From assembly GCF_014650955.1 (NCBI RefSeq), contig NZ_BMVY01000023.1, positions 62,001-126,000 of the forward strand: a stretch of 64,000 bases of DNA. The letters run 5' to 3'. Positions 26,505-34,481 of the stretch are shown one piece after another. Made by a program: the position numbers and the translations under genes. Origin of the DNA: Streptomyces tauricus. Lineage in GTDB: Bacteria > Actinomycetota > Actinomycetes > Streptomycetales > Streptomycetaceae. How positions within the stretch are numbered: the stretch's first letter is position 1; each line of letters begins with the position of its first letter. The notes beneath the pieces are model-generated. The model was given only the letters and a program-made list of their open reading frames with translations. It was not told where the DNA came from and searched no databases.

Positions 26505-27938
26505 ATGCGTACTGCTTACAGCGTGGAGACCGTGCGGGTTGCCGAGCAGGAGTTGATGGCTCGGCTCCCTGAGGGGGCGTTGATGCAGCGGGCCGTGGCC
26601 GGGCTCGTCGCCGCCTGCGCCGAGTTTTTGGGGCGGGTCTACGGCACCCGGATCGTGCTGCTCGTCGGCAGCGGTGACAACGGGGGCGACGCCCTCTACG
26701 CCGGTGCCCGGCTGGCGAAACGCGGCGCCGGGGTCACAGCCGTCCTGCTCGTACCCGACCGCGCCCACCCCGGCGGCCTCGCCGCCCTCCTGCGCGCCGG
26801 AGGGCGGGTCGTGCGAGGGACGGACGCGGCCGAGGAGCCCCTCCGGCGCGCCGATCTCGTCGTCGACGGCATCGTCGGGATCGGCGGCAAGGGCGGGCTG
26901 CGCCCCGACGCCGCCAAGCTCGTCGACGTGCTGGGCGAGACCCGCGCCGCCGTCGTCGCCGTCGACCTGCCCAGCGGCGTCGACGCCGACACGGGCGAGG
27001 TCCGCGGAGCCGCCGTACGCGCCGATCTGACCGTCACCTTCGGAACACACAAGCCGGGTCTGCTCGTCGACCCCGCGCGGGAGTACGCCGGGTCCGTGCG
27101 CCTCGTCGACATCGGGCTCGCGTTGCCCGGTGAGGCGGAGCTGGAGGCGTTGCAGCACGCCGATGTGGCCGCGCTGCTGCCCGTGCCCGGCGCCGAGAGC
27201 GACAAGTACCGGCGCGGGGTCGTGGGGATCGCCGCCGGGTCCTCCCGCTATCCGGGCGCGGCCGTGCTCGCAGTGTCCGGTGCCCTGCGGGGCGGCGCCG
27301 GCGCCGTACGGTACGTCGGGCCCGCGGGCGACGCGGTCATCGCGCGGTTCCCCGAGACGCTGGTGTCCACGGGGTCGCCCGAACAGGCCGGACGCGTACA
27401 GGCGTGGGTCGTCGGCCCGGGCGCCGGGGACGACGGCGATGTCGTGGCGGCCGTACTCAGGGCGGAGGTGCCCGTACTCGTCGACGCCGACGGGCTGCGG
27501 CTCGCCGACCGCGACGCCGTACGGGCCCGGCGGGCGCCCACCCTGCTCACCCCGCACGCCGGAGAGGCCGCCGCGCTGCTCGGTGTCCCGCGCGAGGAGG
27601 TCGAGGGGGCACGGCTCACGTCCGTACGAGAACTTGCCGAGCGGTACCGGGCCACCGTGCTGTTGAAGGGGTCCACGACGCTCATCGCCTCCCCCGGCGG
27701 CGGGGCCGTCCGGGTGAACTCCACCGGGACCGGCTGGCTGGCCACCGCGGGCAGCGGCGACGTGCTGTCCGGGCTGACCGGGTCACTGCTCGCCGCCGGG
27801 CTCGACGCGCCGGACGCCGGCAGCGTGGGCGCGTACCTCCACGGGCTGGCCGGGCGGCTCGCCGCGGACGGCGCGCCCGTGGGGGCGCACGACGTGGCCG
27901 AGGCGGTACGCGAGGCCTGGCGCGATGTCATGGACTGA
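26505..27938 (+). CDS. nnr: Bifunctional NAD(P)H-hydrate epimerase / ADP-dependent dehydratase
   Basis: Repairs hydrated NAD(P)H. 477 residues. N-terminal YjeF_N epimerase domain (to about residue 215: QRAVAGLVAAC, VGSGDNGGDALYAGARLAKRG in two parts, VDLPSGVDADTG). C-terminal ribokinase-like dehydratase domain (~225-470): KYRRGVVGIAAGSSRYPGAA, LTPHAGEAAALLG, catalytic GSGDVLSGLTGSLLAAG. The stop codon is inside the first unit of a 17-bp tandem repeat. Confidence 0.95.
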   Translation: MRTAYSVETVRVAEQELMARLPEGALMQRAVAGLVAACAEFLGRVYGTRIVLLVGSGDNGGDALYAGARLAKRGAGVTAVLLVPDRAHPGGLAALLRAGGRVVRGTDAAEEPLRRADLVVDGIVGIGGKGGLRPDAAKLVDVLGETRAAVVAVDLPSGVDADTGEVRGAAVRADLTVTFGTHKPGLLVDPAREYAGSVRLVDIGLALPGEAELEALQHADVAALLPVPGAESDKYRRGVVGIAAGSSRYPGAAVLAVSGALRGGAGAVRYVGPAGDAVIARFPETLVSTGSPEQAGRVQAWVVGPGAGDDGDVVAAVLRAEVPVLVDADGLRLADRDAVRARRAPTLLTPHAGEAAALLGVPREEVEGARLTSVRELAERYRATVLLKGSTTLIASPGGGAVRVNSTGTGWLATAGSGDVLSGLTGSLLAAGLDAPDAGSVGAYLHGLAGRLAADGAPVGAHDVAEAVREAWRDVMD

Positions 27939-28035
27939 GGGCACAACGGCACTGAGGGCACAGCGGCACTGAGGGCACAGCGGCACTGAGGGCACAGCGG
28001 CACTGAGGGCACAGCGGCACTGAGGGCACAACGGG
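27934..28035 (+). repeat. Six-unit 17-bp tandem repeat across the nnr stop codon
   Basis: Units ACTGAGGGCACAGCGGC (units 1 and 6 have AACGG in place of AGCGG; unit 6 ends in G). The first unit contains the nnr TGA. Because 17 is not a multiple of three, the array places a TGA in every forward frame. Confidence 0.97.
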
Positions 28036-28091
28036 CGACCCTGCCGCGCGGCTGACCACAGCTCGGCGCCCTCCCGGGTTTCGCTGGGCCC

Positions 28092-29009
28092 ATGGTCCGT
28101 CACCGTCGCAGAACCGCCGCCGTACTGGTCGCGCACTTCGCCCTCGTCGCCGTGCTGTTCGCGCCGGACGCCGTCGCGGCACCACCGCCCGGCCCCGCCG
28201 CCACCGGCGCCCCCGCACCGCAGCACGAACTCGTGCCCGGCGTGCACCCGGGTCCGTACCAGCCCTGGCAGCTGGACACCCCCGACCAGGTGCTCGCCCC
28301 GCACGTCTACACCCCCTCCGCCGCGGAGGACGCCGTCGAGCCGCCGCGCGCCGCCGAGGGCGGCGACGCGCTGATCGAGTACGTACCGCTGAGCGAGGCC
28401 GTCGCGCGGCAGGCCGGGGTGACGGCGTGCAGCCGGCGCGCCGGGCCCCACCAGCGGCAGGTCGAAAGGTGGCTGCGGCGCACGGCGGACGGGAAGCAGT
28501 CGGCGGCGGACTGCCGGGCCGTCCGGGCCTTCCAGAGCGAGCAGGGCATCCGGCCCGACAGCGGTTTCGCCGGGCCCGTGACCTGGGGCCGGATGCGGCT
28601 CCTGTCGGCCGCGAAGAAGCCGAACGCGGCCGGGAGATGCCCCGTACGGGCCGGTCGCGTCGCCTGTGTCGACCTGCGGCGGCAGCTGGTGTGGGTGCAG
28701 AAGGGGAAGAGGGTGGTGTTCGGGCCCGTGCCCGTCCGCACCGGCAAGGCGGGCTACCGGACCAGGACCGGCTGGTTCAAGGTCTACTGGAAGCACAAGA
28801 ACCACTGGTCGACGCTGTACAACACCCCCATGCCGTACAGCCAGTTCTTCAGCGGCGGCCAGGCCTTCCACGCCATCTACGGCAGCGTCTACAGCCCGCC
28901 CGGATCGCACGGCTGCGTCAACATGCGACTCGCCGACGCCCGCACCCTGTGGAGCAGGCTCCACAGGGGCGACCGCGTGTACGTGTGGGGCCGCAGGCCC
29001 GGTAGCTGA
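28092..29009 (+). CDS. Secreted L,D-transpeptidase with peptidoglycan-binding domain
   Basis: 305 residues. Signal peptide (residues ~1-30, TAAVLVAHFALVAVLF...AVAAP), a Pro/Ala linker, a PG_binding_1 domain (~110-165: RQVERWLRRT, AFQSEQGIRPDSGFAGPVT), and a YkuD catalytic domain (~185-303) with QAFHAIYGS and the nucleophile motif SHGCVNMRLADA. It should form 3-3 cross-links or attach proteins in the cell wall. Alanine racemase follows after 88 bases. Confidence 0.92.
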   Translation: MVRHRRRTAAVLVAHFALVAVLFAPDAVAAPPPGPAATGAPAPQHELVPGVHPGPYQPWQLDTPDQVLAPHVYTPSAAEDAVEPPRAAEGGDALIEYVPLSEAVARQAGVTACSRRAGPHQRQVERWLRRTADGKQSAADCRAVRAFQSEQGIRPDSGFAGPVTWGRMRLLSAAKKPNAAGRCPVRAGRVACVDLRRQLVWVQKGKRVVFGPVPVRTGKAGYRTRTGWFKVYWKHKNHWSTLYNTPMPYSQFFSGGQAFHAIYGSVYSPPGSHGCVNMRLADARTLWSRLHRGDRVYVWGRRPGS

Positions 29010-29097
29010 GACAGGCAACTGAGACCGGCAGCTGAGACCCGTACCCGGGCCCGGTGCCCGAGAGCGGTGTCGGACCCCTCTGAGACACTGGTCGGCG

Positions 29098-30237
29098 ATG
29101 ACTGAGACAGCACCCGCGCGTGCCCGCGCCGAGATCGATCTGGCCGCCCTGAGGGCCAATGTGCGGACCCTGCGCGCCCAGGCGCCGGCCGCCGCCGTCA
29201 TGACGGTGGTCAAGTCCGACGCGTACGGACACGGGGCCGTGTCGTGCGCCCGCGCGGCCCTGGACGCGGGGGCGACCTGGCTGGGCACGGCCACCCCCGA
29301 GGAGGCCCTCGCCCTGCGCGCGGCCGGACTGCCGGGGCGGATCATGTGCTGGCTGTGGACGCCGGGCGGGCCGTGGCGGGAAGCCGTCGAGGCCGACCTG
29401 GACCTGGGCATCAGCGGACTGTGGGCGCTGCGCGAGGCCGTCGAGGCCGCGCGGGCGGCGGGCCGCACCGCGCGCGTGCAGCTCAAGGCCGACACCGGTC
29501 TCGGGCGCAACGGCTGCCAGCCCGCCGACTGGGCCGATCTGGTCGCCGAGGCACGGCGGGCCGAGGCCGAGGGCCTGGTCGCCGTCACCGGCCTGTGGTC
29601 CCACTTCGCCTGCGCCGACGAGCCGGGCCACCCCTCCATCCAGGCCCAGCTCACCCTCTTCCGCGAGATGCTGGCCCACGCGGAGGGAGCGGGGCTGCGC
29701 CCGGAGGTCCGGCACATCGCCAACTCGCCCGCCACCCTCACCCTGCCCGAGTCGCACTTCGACCTCGTACGGACCGGGATCGCCACGTACGGCATCTCGC
29801 CGAGCCCCGAGCTGGGCACCTCCGCCGACCTCGGGCTGCGCCCCGTGATGACGCTCTGGGCGTCACTCGCACTGGTGAAGCACGTACCGGCGGGCCACGG
29901 CGTCAGCTACGGACACCACTACGTCACCGCCGGCGCCACGACCCTCGGCCTCGTGCCCGTCGGGTACGCGGACGGCATCCCGCGCCACGCCTCCGGCACC
30001 GGGCCCGTCCTGGTGGGCGGCAAGTGGCGGACGGTCGCGGGGCGGGTCGCGATGGACCAGTTCGCGGTCGACCTCGGCGGCGACGAACCGCCGGTCGGCG
30101 ACCGGGCGGTCCTCTTCGGGCCCGGCGACCACGGCGAGCCGACCGCCGAGGACTGGGCCCGGGCCGCGGGCACGATCGCGTACGAGATCGTCACCCGCAT
30201 CGGAACCCGCGTACCGCGCGTCTACGTGAACGAGTAA
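29098..30237 (+). CDS. alr: Alanine racemase
   Basis: PLP enzyme making D-alanine for peptidoglycan. 379 residues; PLP lysine in VVKSDAYGHG (Lys ~39), KADTGLGRNG, WSHFACADEPGHP, HIANSPATL, the catalytic Tyr region GVSYGHHYVT and MDQFAVDLG. Complete and typical. Confidence 0.97.
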   Translation: MTETAPARARAEIDLAALRANVRTLRAQAPAAAVMTVVKSDAYGHGAVSCARAALDAGATWLGTATPEEALALRAAGLPGRIMCWLWTPGGPWREAVEADLDLGISGLWALREAVEAARAAGRTARVQLKADTGLGRNGCQPADWADLVAEARRAEAEGLVAVTGLWSHFACADEPGHPSIQAQLTLFREMLAHAEGAGLRPEVRHIANSPATLTLPESHFDLVRTGIATYGISPSPELGTSADLGLRPVMTLWASLALVKHVPAGHGVSYGHHYVTAGATTLGLVPVGYADGIPRHASGTGPVLVGGKWRTVAGRVAMDQFAVDLGGDEPPVGDRAVLFGPGDHGEPTAEDWARAAGTIAYEIVTRIGTRVPRVYVNE

Positions 30238-30309
30238 CAAGCGGGGTATCCGCATGAGTGCGGAGCACGGCAGGGCACGGCAACCCGAGCGGATGAAGAG
30301 GAGCGGTTC

Positions 30310-31563
30310 GTGAGCGAGAGCAGCGCGGAGGCAGCGGTGGAAGCGGCCACGGCCGCGGCCTCGGCCGTCTCCGCGGCGGGGGCCGCGAACTGGCGCAGGA
30401 CCACCGGTGTCGCCGGTACCGCGATAGGCGTGATCGCCGCGGGCGCCGCCGCCGGAGTCGCCATAGAACGGCTCACGGTCGGCCGCGGCATGCGCAGGAA
30501 GGCGCGCCTCGCCCTCGACTCGGCCGGTCCGTACGGGGCGCTGCGCGGTATGCCGGGCAAGGCCGCCGCGGACGACGGCACCGAGCTGTACTACGAGGTC
30601 GACGAGGTGGAGAGCGACACCGCGCTGGCCCCGCGCCGCCGCCGGCTCTTCGGCCGCAAGTCACCCCGACCGGTCACCGTCGTCTTCAGCCACGGCTACT
30701 GCCTCAGCCAGGACTCCTGGCACTTCCAGCGGGCCGCGCTGCGCGGCGTCGTACGGACCGTGCACTGGGACCAGCGCAGCCACGGCCGTTCCGGGCGGGG
30801 CGTGGCCCAGGTCCGGGACGACGACCCCGTCACCATCGACCAGCTGGGCCGGGACCTGAAGGCCGTCATCGACGCGGCGGCGCCCGAGGGCCCGCTCGTG
30901 CTCGTCGGCCACTCGATGGGCGGCATGACGATGATGGCCCTGGCCGACCAGTTCCCCGACCTGATCCGCGACCGCGTCGTCGGCGTGGCCCTGATCGGTA
31001 CGTCGTCGGGGCGGCTCGGCGAGGTCAACTTCGGGCTGCCCGTCGCGGGTGTCAACGCGGTGCGGCGGATACTCCCCGGAGTGCTGAAGGCGCTCGGGCA
31101 GCGGGCCGAGCTGGTGGAGCGCGGGCGGCGGGCCACCGCCGACCTGTTCGCGGGGATCATCAAGCGGTACTCGTTCGCGTCCAGGGACATCGACCCGGCG
31201 GTCGCGCGGTTCGCGGAGCGGCTGATCGAGGCCACGCCGATCGACGTGGTCGCCGAGTTCTACCCGGCCTTCACCGACCACGACAAGACCGAGGCACTCG
31301 CGTACTTCGCCGATCTGCCCGTGCTCGTACTGGCCGGGGTCAAGGACCTCGTGACGCCGAGCGAGCACAGCGAGTCCATCGCCGACCTGCTGCCGGACGC
31401 CGAGCTGGTGCTCGTGCCGGACGCCGGGCACCTCGTGATGCTGGAACATCCGGAGGTCGTCATAGACCGGCTCGCGGACCTGCTCACCCGCGTCGGCGCC
31501 GTGCCCGCAGGGGCTACCGTTGGTGGCTATGGAAGCACCAGCAGCACCGCGCAACCCGGGTGA
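30310..31563 (+). CDS. Membrane-anchored alpha/beta hydrolase
   Basis: 417 residues from GTG 30310 (GAGGAGCGGTTC upstream). An Ala-rich N-terminus with one hydrophobic segment (~35-55) is followed by an alpha/beta-hydrolase fold: oxyanion FSHGYCLSQ, WDQRSHGRS, nucleophile GHSMGG, Asp in VKDLVTPSEHS and His in DAGHLVML. Substrate unknown. Its 3' end overlaps tsaE by 35 bases in another frame, and alr-hydrolase-tsaE looks like one unit. Confidence 0.88.
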   Translation: MSESSAEAAVEAATAAASAVSAAGAANWRRTTGVAGTAIGVIAAGAAAGVAIERLTVGRGMRRKARLALDSAGPYGALRGMPGKAAADDGTELYYEVDEVESDTALAPRRRRLFGRKSPRPVTVVFSHGYCLSQDSWHFQRAALRGVVRTVHWDQRSHGRSGRGVAQVRDDDPVTIDQLGRDLKAVIDAAAPEGPLVLVGHSMGGMTMMALADQFPDLIRDRVVGVALIGTSSGRLGEVNFGLPVAGVNAVRRILPGVLKALGQRAELVERGRRATADLFAGIIKRYSFASRDIDPAVARFAERLIEATPIDVVAEFYPAFTDHDKTEALAYFADLPVLVLAGVKDLVTPSEHSESIADLLPDAELVLVPDAGHLVMLEHPEVVIDRLADLLTRVGAVPAGATVGGYGSTSSTAQPG

Positions 31564-32056
31564 CCCCGGTGCCGTGACCGCGGAGATCGTCGTCAACTCG
31601 CCCGAGCAGATGCAGGAGTTGGGCCGCAGGCTCGCCAAGCTGCTACGGGCCGGCGACCTTGTGATGCTCACCGGCGAACTGGGCGCGGGCAAGACCACGA
31701 TGACGCGCGGGCTCGGCGAGGGGCTCGGGGTCCGGGGCGCCGTCACCTCGCCGACGTTCGTGATCGCCCGCGTGCACCCCTCCCTCGGGGACGGTCCGCC
31801 GCTCGTCCACGTGGACGCGTACCGCCTGGGCGGCGGGCTCGACGAGATGGAGGACCTCGATCTCGACGTGTCCCTCTCCGACTCCGTGATCGTCGTGGAG
31901 TGGGGCGAGGGGAAGGTCGAGGAGCTGACGGACGACCGGCTGCACCTGCTGATCCACCGGGCCGTCGGCGATACGACGGACGAGGTGCGGCATGTGGTGG
32001 TCACGGGTGTGGGGGAGCGGTGGGGGTCTGTGGATCTGGGTGTGCTCTCCGCGTGA
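31529..32056 (+). CDS. tsaE: tRNA t6A biosynthesis ATPase TsaE
   Basis: ATPase of the TsaBDE complex that makes N6-threonylcarbamoyl-adenosine at tRNA position 37. About 175 residues from ATG 31529 (GTG 31523 and TTG 31520 are possible). Walker A TGELGAGKTT, SPTFVIARVH and VDAYRL, VVEWGEGKVEEL. TsaB, RimI and TsaD are encoded 1.3 kb downstream. Confidence 0.95.
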   Translation: MEAPAAPRNPGDPGAVTAEIVVNSPEQMQELGRRLAKLLRAGDLVMLTGELGAGKTTMTRGLGEGLGVRGAVTSPTFVIARVHPSLGDGPPLVHVDAYRLGGGLDEMEDLDLDVSLSDSVIVVEWGEGKVEELTDDRLHLLIHRAVGDTTDEVRHVVVTGVGERWGSVDLGVLSA

Positions 32057-32221
32057 GCCGCGCGTGAACCGCGCGTGAGCTGTGCCTGATCCGCGTCTGG
32101 CCCGTGCCTGATTCGTGGCCGACCGTGGGGCGGGTTCGTATGTTCGCCCCAACGTTCCGACATGGCGTCGGGAAGATGTTGCGCCCGGGCGCTTCGGCGT
32201 GTTCACATGGGCGGAGGAGTT

Positions 32222-32239
32222 GGTTAGGTCTACCTAACC
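32222..32239. promoter_or_regulatory. Perfect palindrome GGTTAGGTCTACCTAACC
   Basis: Eight-base arms around CT, located 33 bases upstream of ATG 32273. AT-rich relative to surroundings. The half-sites TTAGGT/ACCTAA recall the iron-box half-sites of DtxR/IdeR-type repressors, but their spacing is 2 bases rather than the 7 of that box. Probable operator of an unidentified dimeric regulator. Confidence 0.55.
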
Positions 32240-32272
32240 ATGTCTGCTCCCGGAGCCCTTCAGGAGGCCGCG

Positions 32273-32452
32273 ATGCCTGCGTCGGAACGTGTTCCTTCGA
32301 GGTCCGGTGGGGTCTCGGTGGGGGAGTTGCTTGCGGTGGGGAAGTTTGTGCGGGCTGTGTCGGAGCCGCCGGCTCCGCCGGTGTCTGTGTCTGCGCCGGG
32401 GCCTGCGCGGCCTGTGGCGGCTGGGCGGGATGAGCGGCGGCGGGCGGCGTAG
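32273..32452 (+). CDS. 59-residue protein of unknown function behind a palindromic operator
   Basis: ATG 32273 is preceded at five bases by AGGAGG (32262-32267), the strongest Shine-Dalgarno in the neighbourhood. The product starts MPASERVPSRSGGVSVGELL, continues AVGKFVRAV, has a Pro/Ala/Val stretch and ends RDERRRAA. No signal peptide or helix long enough for a membrane anchor. I recognise no family. An ATG at 32240, abutting the palindrome, would add 11 residues but has no binding site. Array G starts five bases after the stop. Confidence 0.5.
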   Translation: MPASERVPSRSGGVSVGELLAVGKFVRAVSEPPAPPVSVSAPGPARPVAAGRDERRRAA

Positions 32453-32457
32453 GTATT

Positions 32458-32574
32458 GCGCCGTTCCCCGCGCCCCTAAACGACTGCGCCGTTCCCCGCG
32501 CCCCTAAAGGCGAAAGCCTGCGCCGTTCCCCGCGCCCCCACAGGCGAAAAGATTGCGCCGTTCCCCGCGCCCCT
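32458..32574 (+). repeat. Intergenic 20-bp repeat, array G (four copies)
   Basis: Copies at 32458, 32486, 32520 and 32555 (spacings 28, 34, 35), separated by AAACGACT-, AAAGGCGAAAGCCT- and similar linkers. They follow the 59-residue gene by five bases, and the convergent YkuD-like gene ends 71 bases further on. Confidence 0.95.
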
Positions 32575-32645
32575 GAGGGGGCGGCTGGGGGGCGGGGTTG
32601 CATGGGCTGTTTGGGTGGGTGGGTATGCGGGGGAGTTTGAAACGG

Positions 32646-33200
32646 TTACCTGATTACCGTGATCCTCGTGCCGATCGTGGCGAAGTCCCACATCGCCGCC
32701 CCGCCGTCCCGCGGCTCGCGGATGCCGCCCAGCCTCCTCGTGGAGTCGGGTGGCGTCACCGACCCGTCGACCGCCGCGCTGAAACCGATCGCGATGCCGT
32801 CCTGGCTGGCGAAGCGCACGACGTGTTCCACGGCCACACCGTCGGAGCCGACGATCGTCCCGGAGCGTGACGTGACGGCGTACCCGGCGGGCAGCGGATC
32901 GACCGTACCGGGGCTGACCCGGAACGTCCGACGGACCCGGTCGCCCTCGTCGACCAGCCACACCCGGTCGTCGTCCAGCGAGTACACGACCCGACGCCCG
33001 GTGCCCGAGCCCGCGGGCAGGGCCGTCGGGTCGTTCTTGTCCCGCGGGGCCTTCGACGCCGTGGCGGGCAGGGGCTCGGCGGCCCGCGGGGCGGACAGGT
33101 CGTCCGGCGCGTACGCCGACGCCTGGTAGGTGAGGAAGCCGATCACGGCGAGCGCCGTCGCGGTGAGCCCGGCCACGATTCCCGAGCTGGTCCGGATCAC
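32646..33200 (-). CDS. Membrane-anchored YkuD-like protein lacking the catalytic His and Cys
   Basis: 184 residues from GTG 33200, with AGAGGTGGG seven bases upstream (GTG 33212 is the alternative). One N-terminal helix (~8-28), a Pro/Ala linker, then a domain that reads like an L,D-transpeptidase: VYSLDDDRVWLVDEGDRV, RTFRVSPGTVDPLPAGY, GIAIGFSAAVDGS and GGIREPRDGGAAMWDFATIGT. In active enzymes the corresponding end is HGCIR...LWDF..GT; here it is LGGIR (residues 157-161), and the upstream catalytic His is Gly. Family assignment is by motif spacing and is moderately secure. Confidence 0.65.
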   Translation of the reverse strand: MIRTSSGIVAGLTATALAVIGFLTYQASAYAPDDLSAPRAAEPLPATASKAPRDKNDPTALPAGSGTGRRVVYSLDDDRVWLVDEGDRVRRTFRVSPGTVDPLPAGYAVTSRSGTIVGSDGVAVEHVVRFASQDGIAIGFSAAVDGSVTPPDSTRRLGGIREPRDGGAAMWDFATIGTRITVIR

Positions 33201-33327
33201 CTGAGTGCCCACCTCTCGCACGATCTTGTACGGTATTTGTCCGTGTTGTGACGGTGTGACGTTAGCAGCAGGTACCCGCCGGATTGAGGCGGCCGTGCGC
33301 CGGGTCCGGGCGCCGTAGGCTGTTCGC

Positions 33328-33987
33328 GTGCTCTTGCTCGCTCTGGATACCGCCACCCCCGCAGTCACCGCCGCGCTGCACGACGGCACGTCCGTCGTCG
33401 CCGCCCACAGCCAGGTGGACGCGCGTCGGCACGGGGAACTGCTCCTGCCGGCCGTCGACCGGGTCCTCACCGAAGCCGGGCTGCGGCTCGACGCCGTCAC
33501 CGGCGTCGTCGTCGGCGTGGGCCCCGGCCCGTACACCGGGCTCAGAGTCGGCCTGATGACCGCCGACACGTTCGGGCTAGCGCTCGGCGTCCCCGTGTAC
33601 GGGCTGTGCACCCTCGACGGCCTCGCGTACGCCGCCGGGGGTGAGGCGGGGATCGAGGGACCCTTCGTCGTCGCCACCGACGCCCGGCGCAAGGAGGTCT
33701 ACTGGGCGCGGTACGCCGACGCCCGTACGCGCCTCACCGAGCCCGCCGTGGACCGCCCCGGGGAGCTGGACATCGGCGGGCTGCCCGCCGTGGGCGCGGG
33801 CGCGCTGCTCTACCCCGACACCTTCCCGGACGCCCGCGAGCCCGAGCACGTGTCGGCGGCCTCGCTCGCGTCCCTGGCGGCCGAACGGCTGGCGGCGGGC
33901 GAGGAACTGGAAGCGCCCCGGCCGCTCTATCTGCGCCGGCCCGACGCCCAGGTGCCCAAGAACTACAAGGTGGTCACCCCCAAGTGA
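33328..33987 (+). CDS. tsaB: tRNA t6A biosynthesis protein TsaB
   Basis: Non-catalytic ASKHA partner of TsaD. 219 residues from GTG 33328: LLALDTATPAVTAAL, RHGELLLPAVDRVL, GVGPGPYTGLRVG and TDARRKEVYWARY. The stop overlaps the rimI GTG start (GTGA). Confidence 0.95.
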   Translation: MLLLALDTATPAVTAALHDGTSVVAAHSQVDARRHGELLLPAVDRVLTEAGLRLDAVTGVVVGVGPGPYTGLRVGLMTADTFGLALGVPVYGLCTLDGLAYAAGGEAGIEGPFVVATDARRKEVYWARYADARTRLTEPAVDRPGELDIGGLPAVGAGALLYPDTFPDAREPEHVSAASLASLAAERLAAGEELEAPRPLYLRRPDAQVPKNYKVVTPK

Positions 33988-34481
33988 CGACCGCGGTGCT
34001 GCGCGAGATGCGCTGGTGGGACATCGAGCCCGTACTGGAACTGGAGAAGGACCTCTTCCCCGAGGACGCCTGGTCCCGGGGCATGTTCTGGTCCGACCTG
34101 GCCCACGCGCGAGGACCCGAGGCGACCCGGCGGTACGTGGTGGCGGAGGACGGCGGGGTGATCGTCGGGTACGGGGGCCTCGCCGCCGCCGGTGACGCCG
34201 GTGACGTCCAGACCATCGCCGTAGCCCGGGAGCACTGGGGCACCGGGCTCGGCGCGCTGATACTGACCGAACTGCTGCGGGCCGCGACCGCCTTCGAGTG
34301 CGCCGAGGTGCTGCTCGAATGCCGGGTCGACAACATCCGCGCCCAGAAGCTCTACGAACGCTTCGGCTTCGAGCCGATCGGCTTCCGGCGCGGCTACTAC
34401 CAGCCGGGGAACGTGGACGCCCTCGTGATGCGCCTCAACGACCCGTCAACATCCGTACAAGGAACCGAGATCAATGGCTGA
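33984..34481 (+). CDS. rimI: RimI-type N-acetyltransferase
   Basis: GNAT acetyltransferase; the family acetylates the N-terminal Ala of S18, and some act more widely. 165 residues from GTG 33984: RWWDIEPVLELEKDLFPEDAW, QTIAVAREHWGTGLGALIL acetyl-CoA motif, LLECRVDNIRAQKLYERFGF. It lies between tsaB and tsaD with overlaps on both sides (4 and 8 bases). Confidence 0.93.
   Translation: MTTAVLREMRWWDIEPVLELEKDLFPEDAWSRGMFWSDLAHARGPEATRRYVVAEDGGVIVGYGGLAAAGDAGDVQTIAVAREHWGTGLGALILTELLRAATAFECAEVLLECRVDNIRAQKLYERFGFEPIGFRRGYYQPGNVDALVMRLNDPSTSVQGTEING

Noticed and set aside
32222..32239. Classical iron box for DmdR/IdeR
   Set aside because: The half-sites TTAGGT and ACCTAA are present, but the spacer is two bases rather than seven, so it is reported only as a palindrome of unknown regulator.
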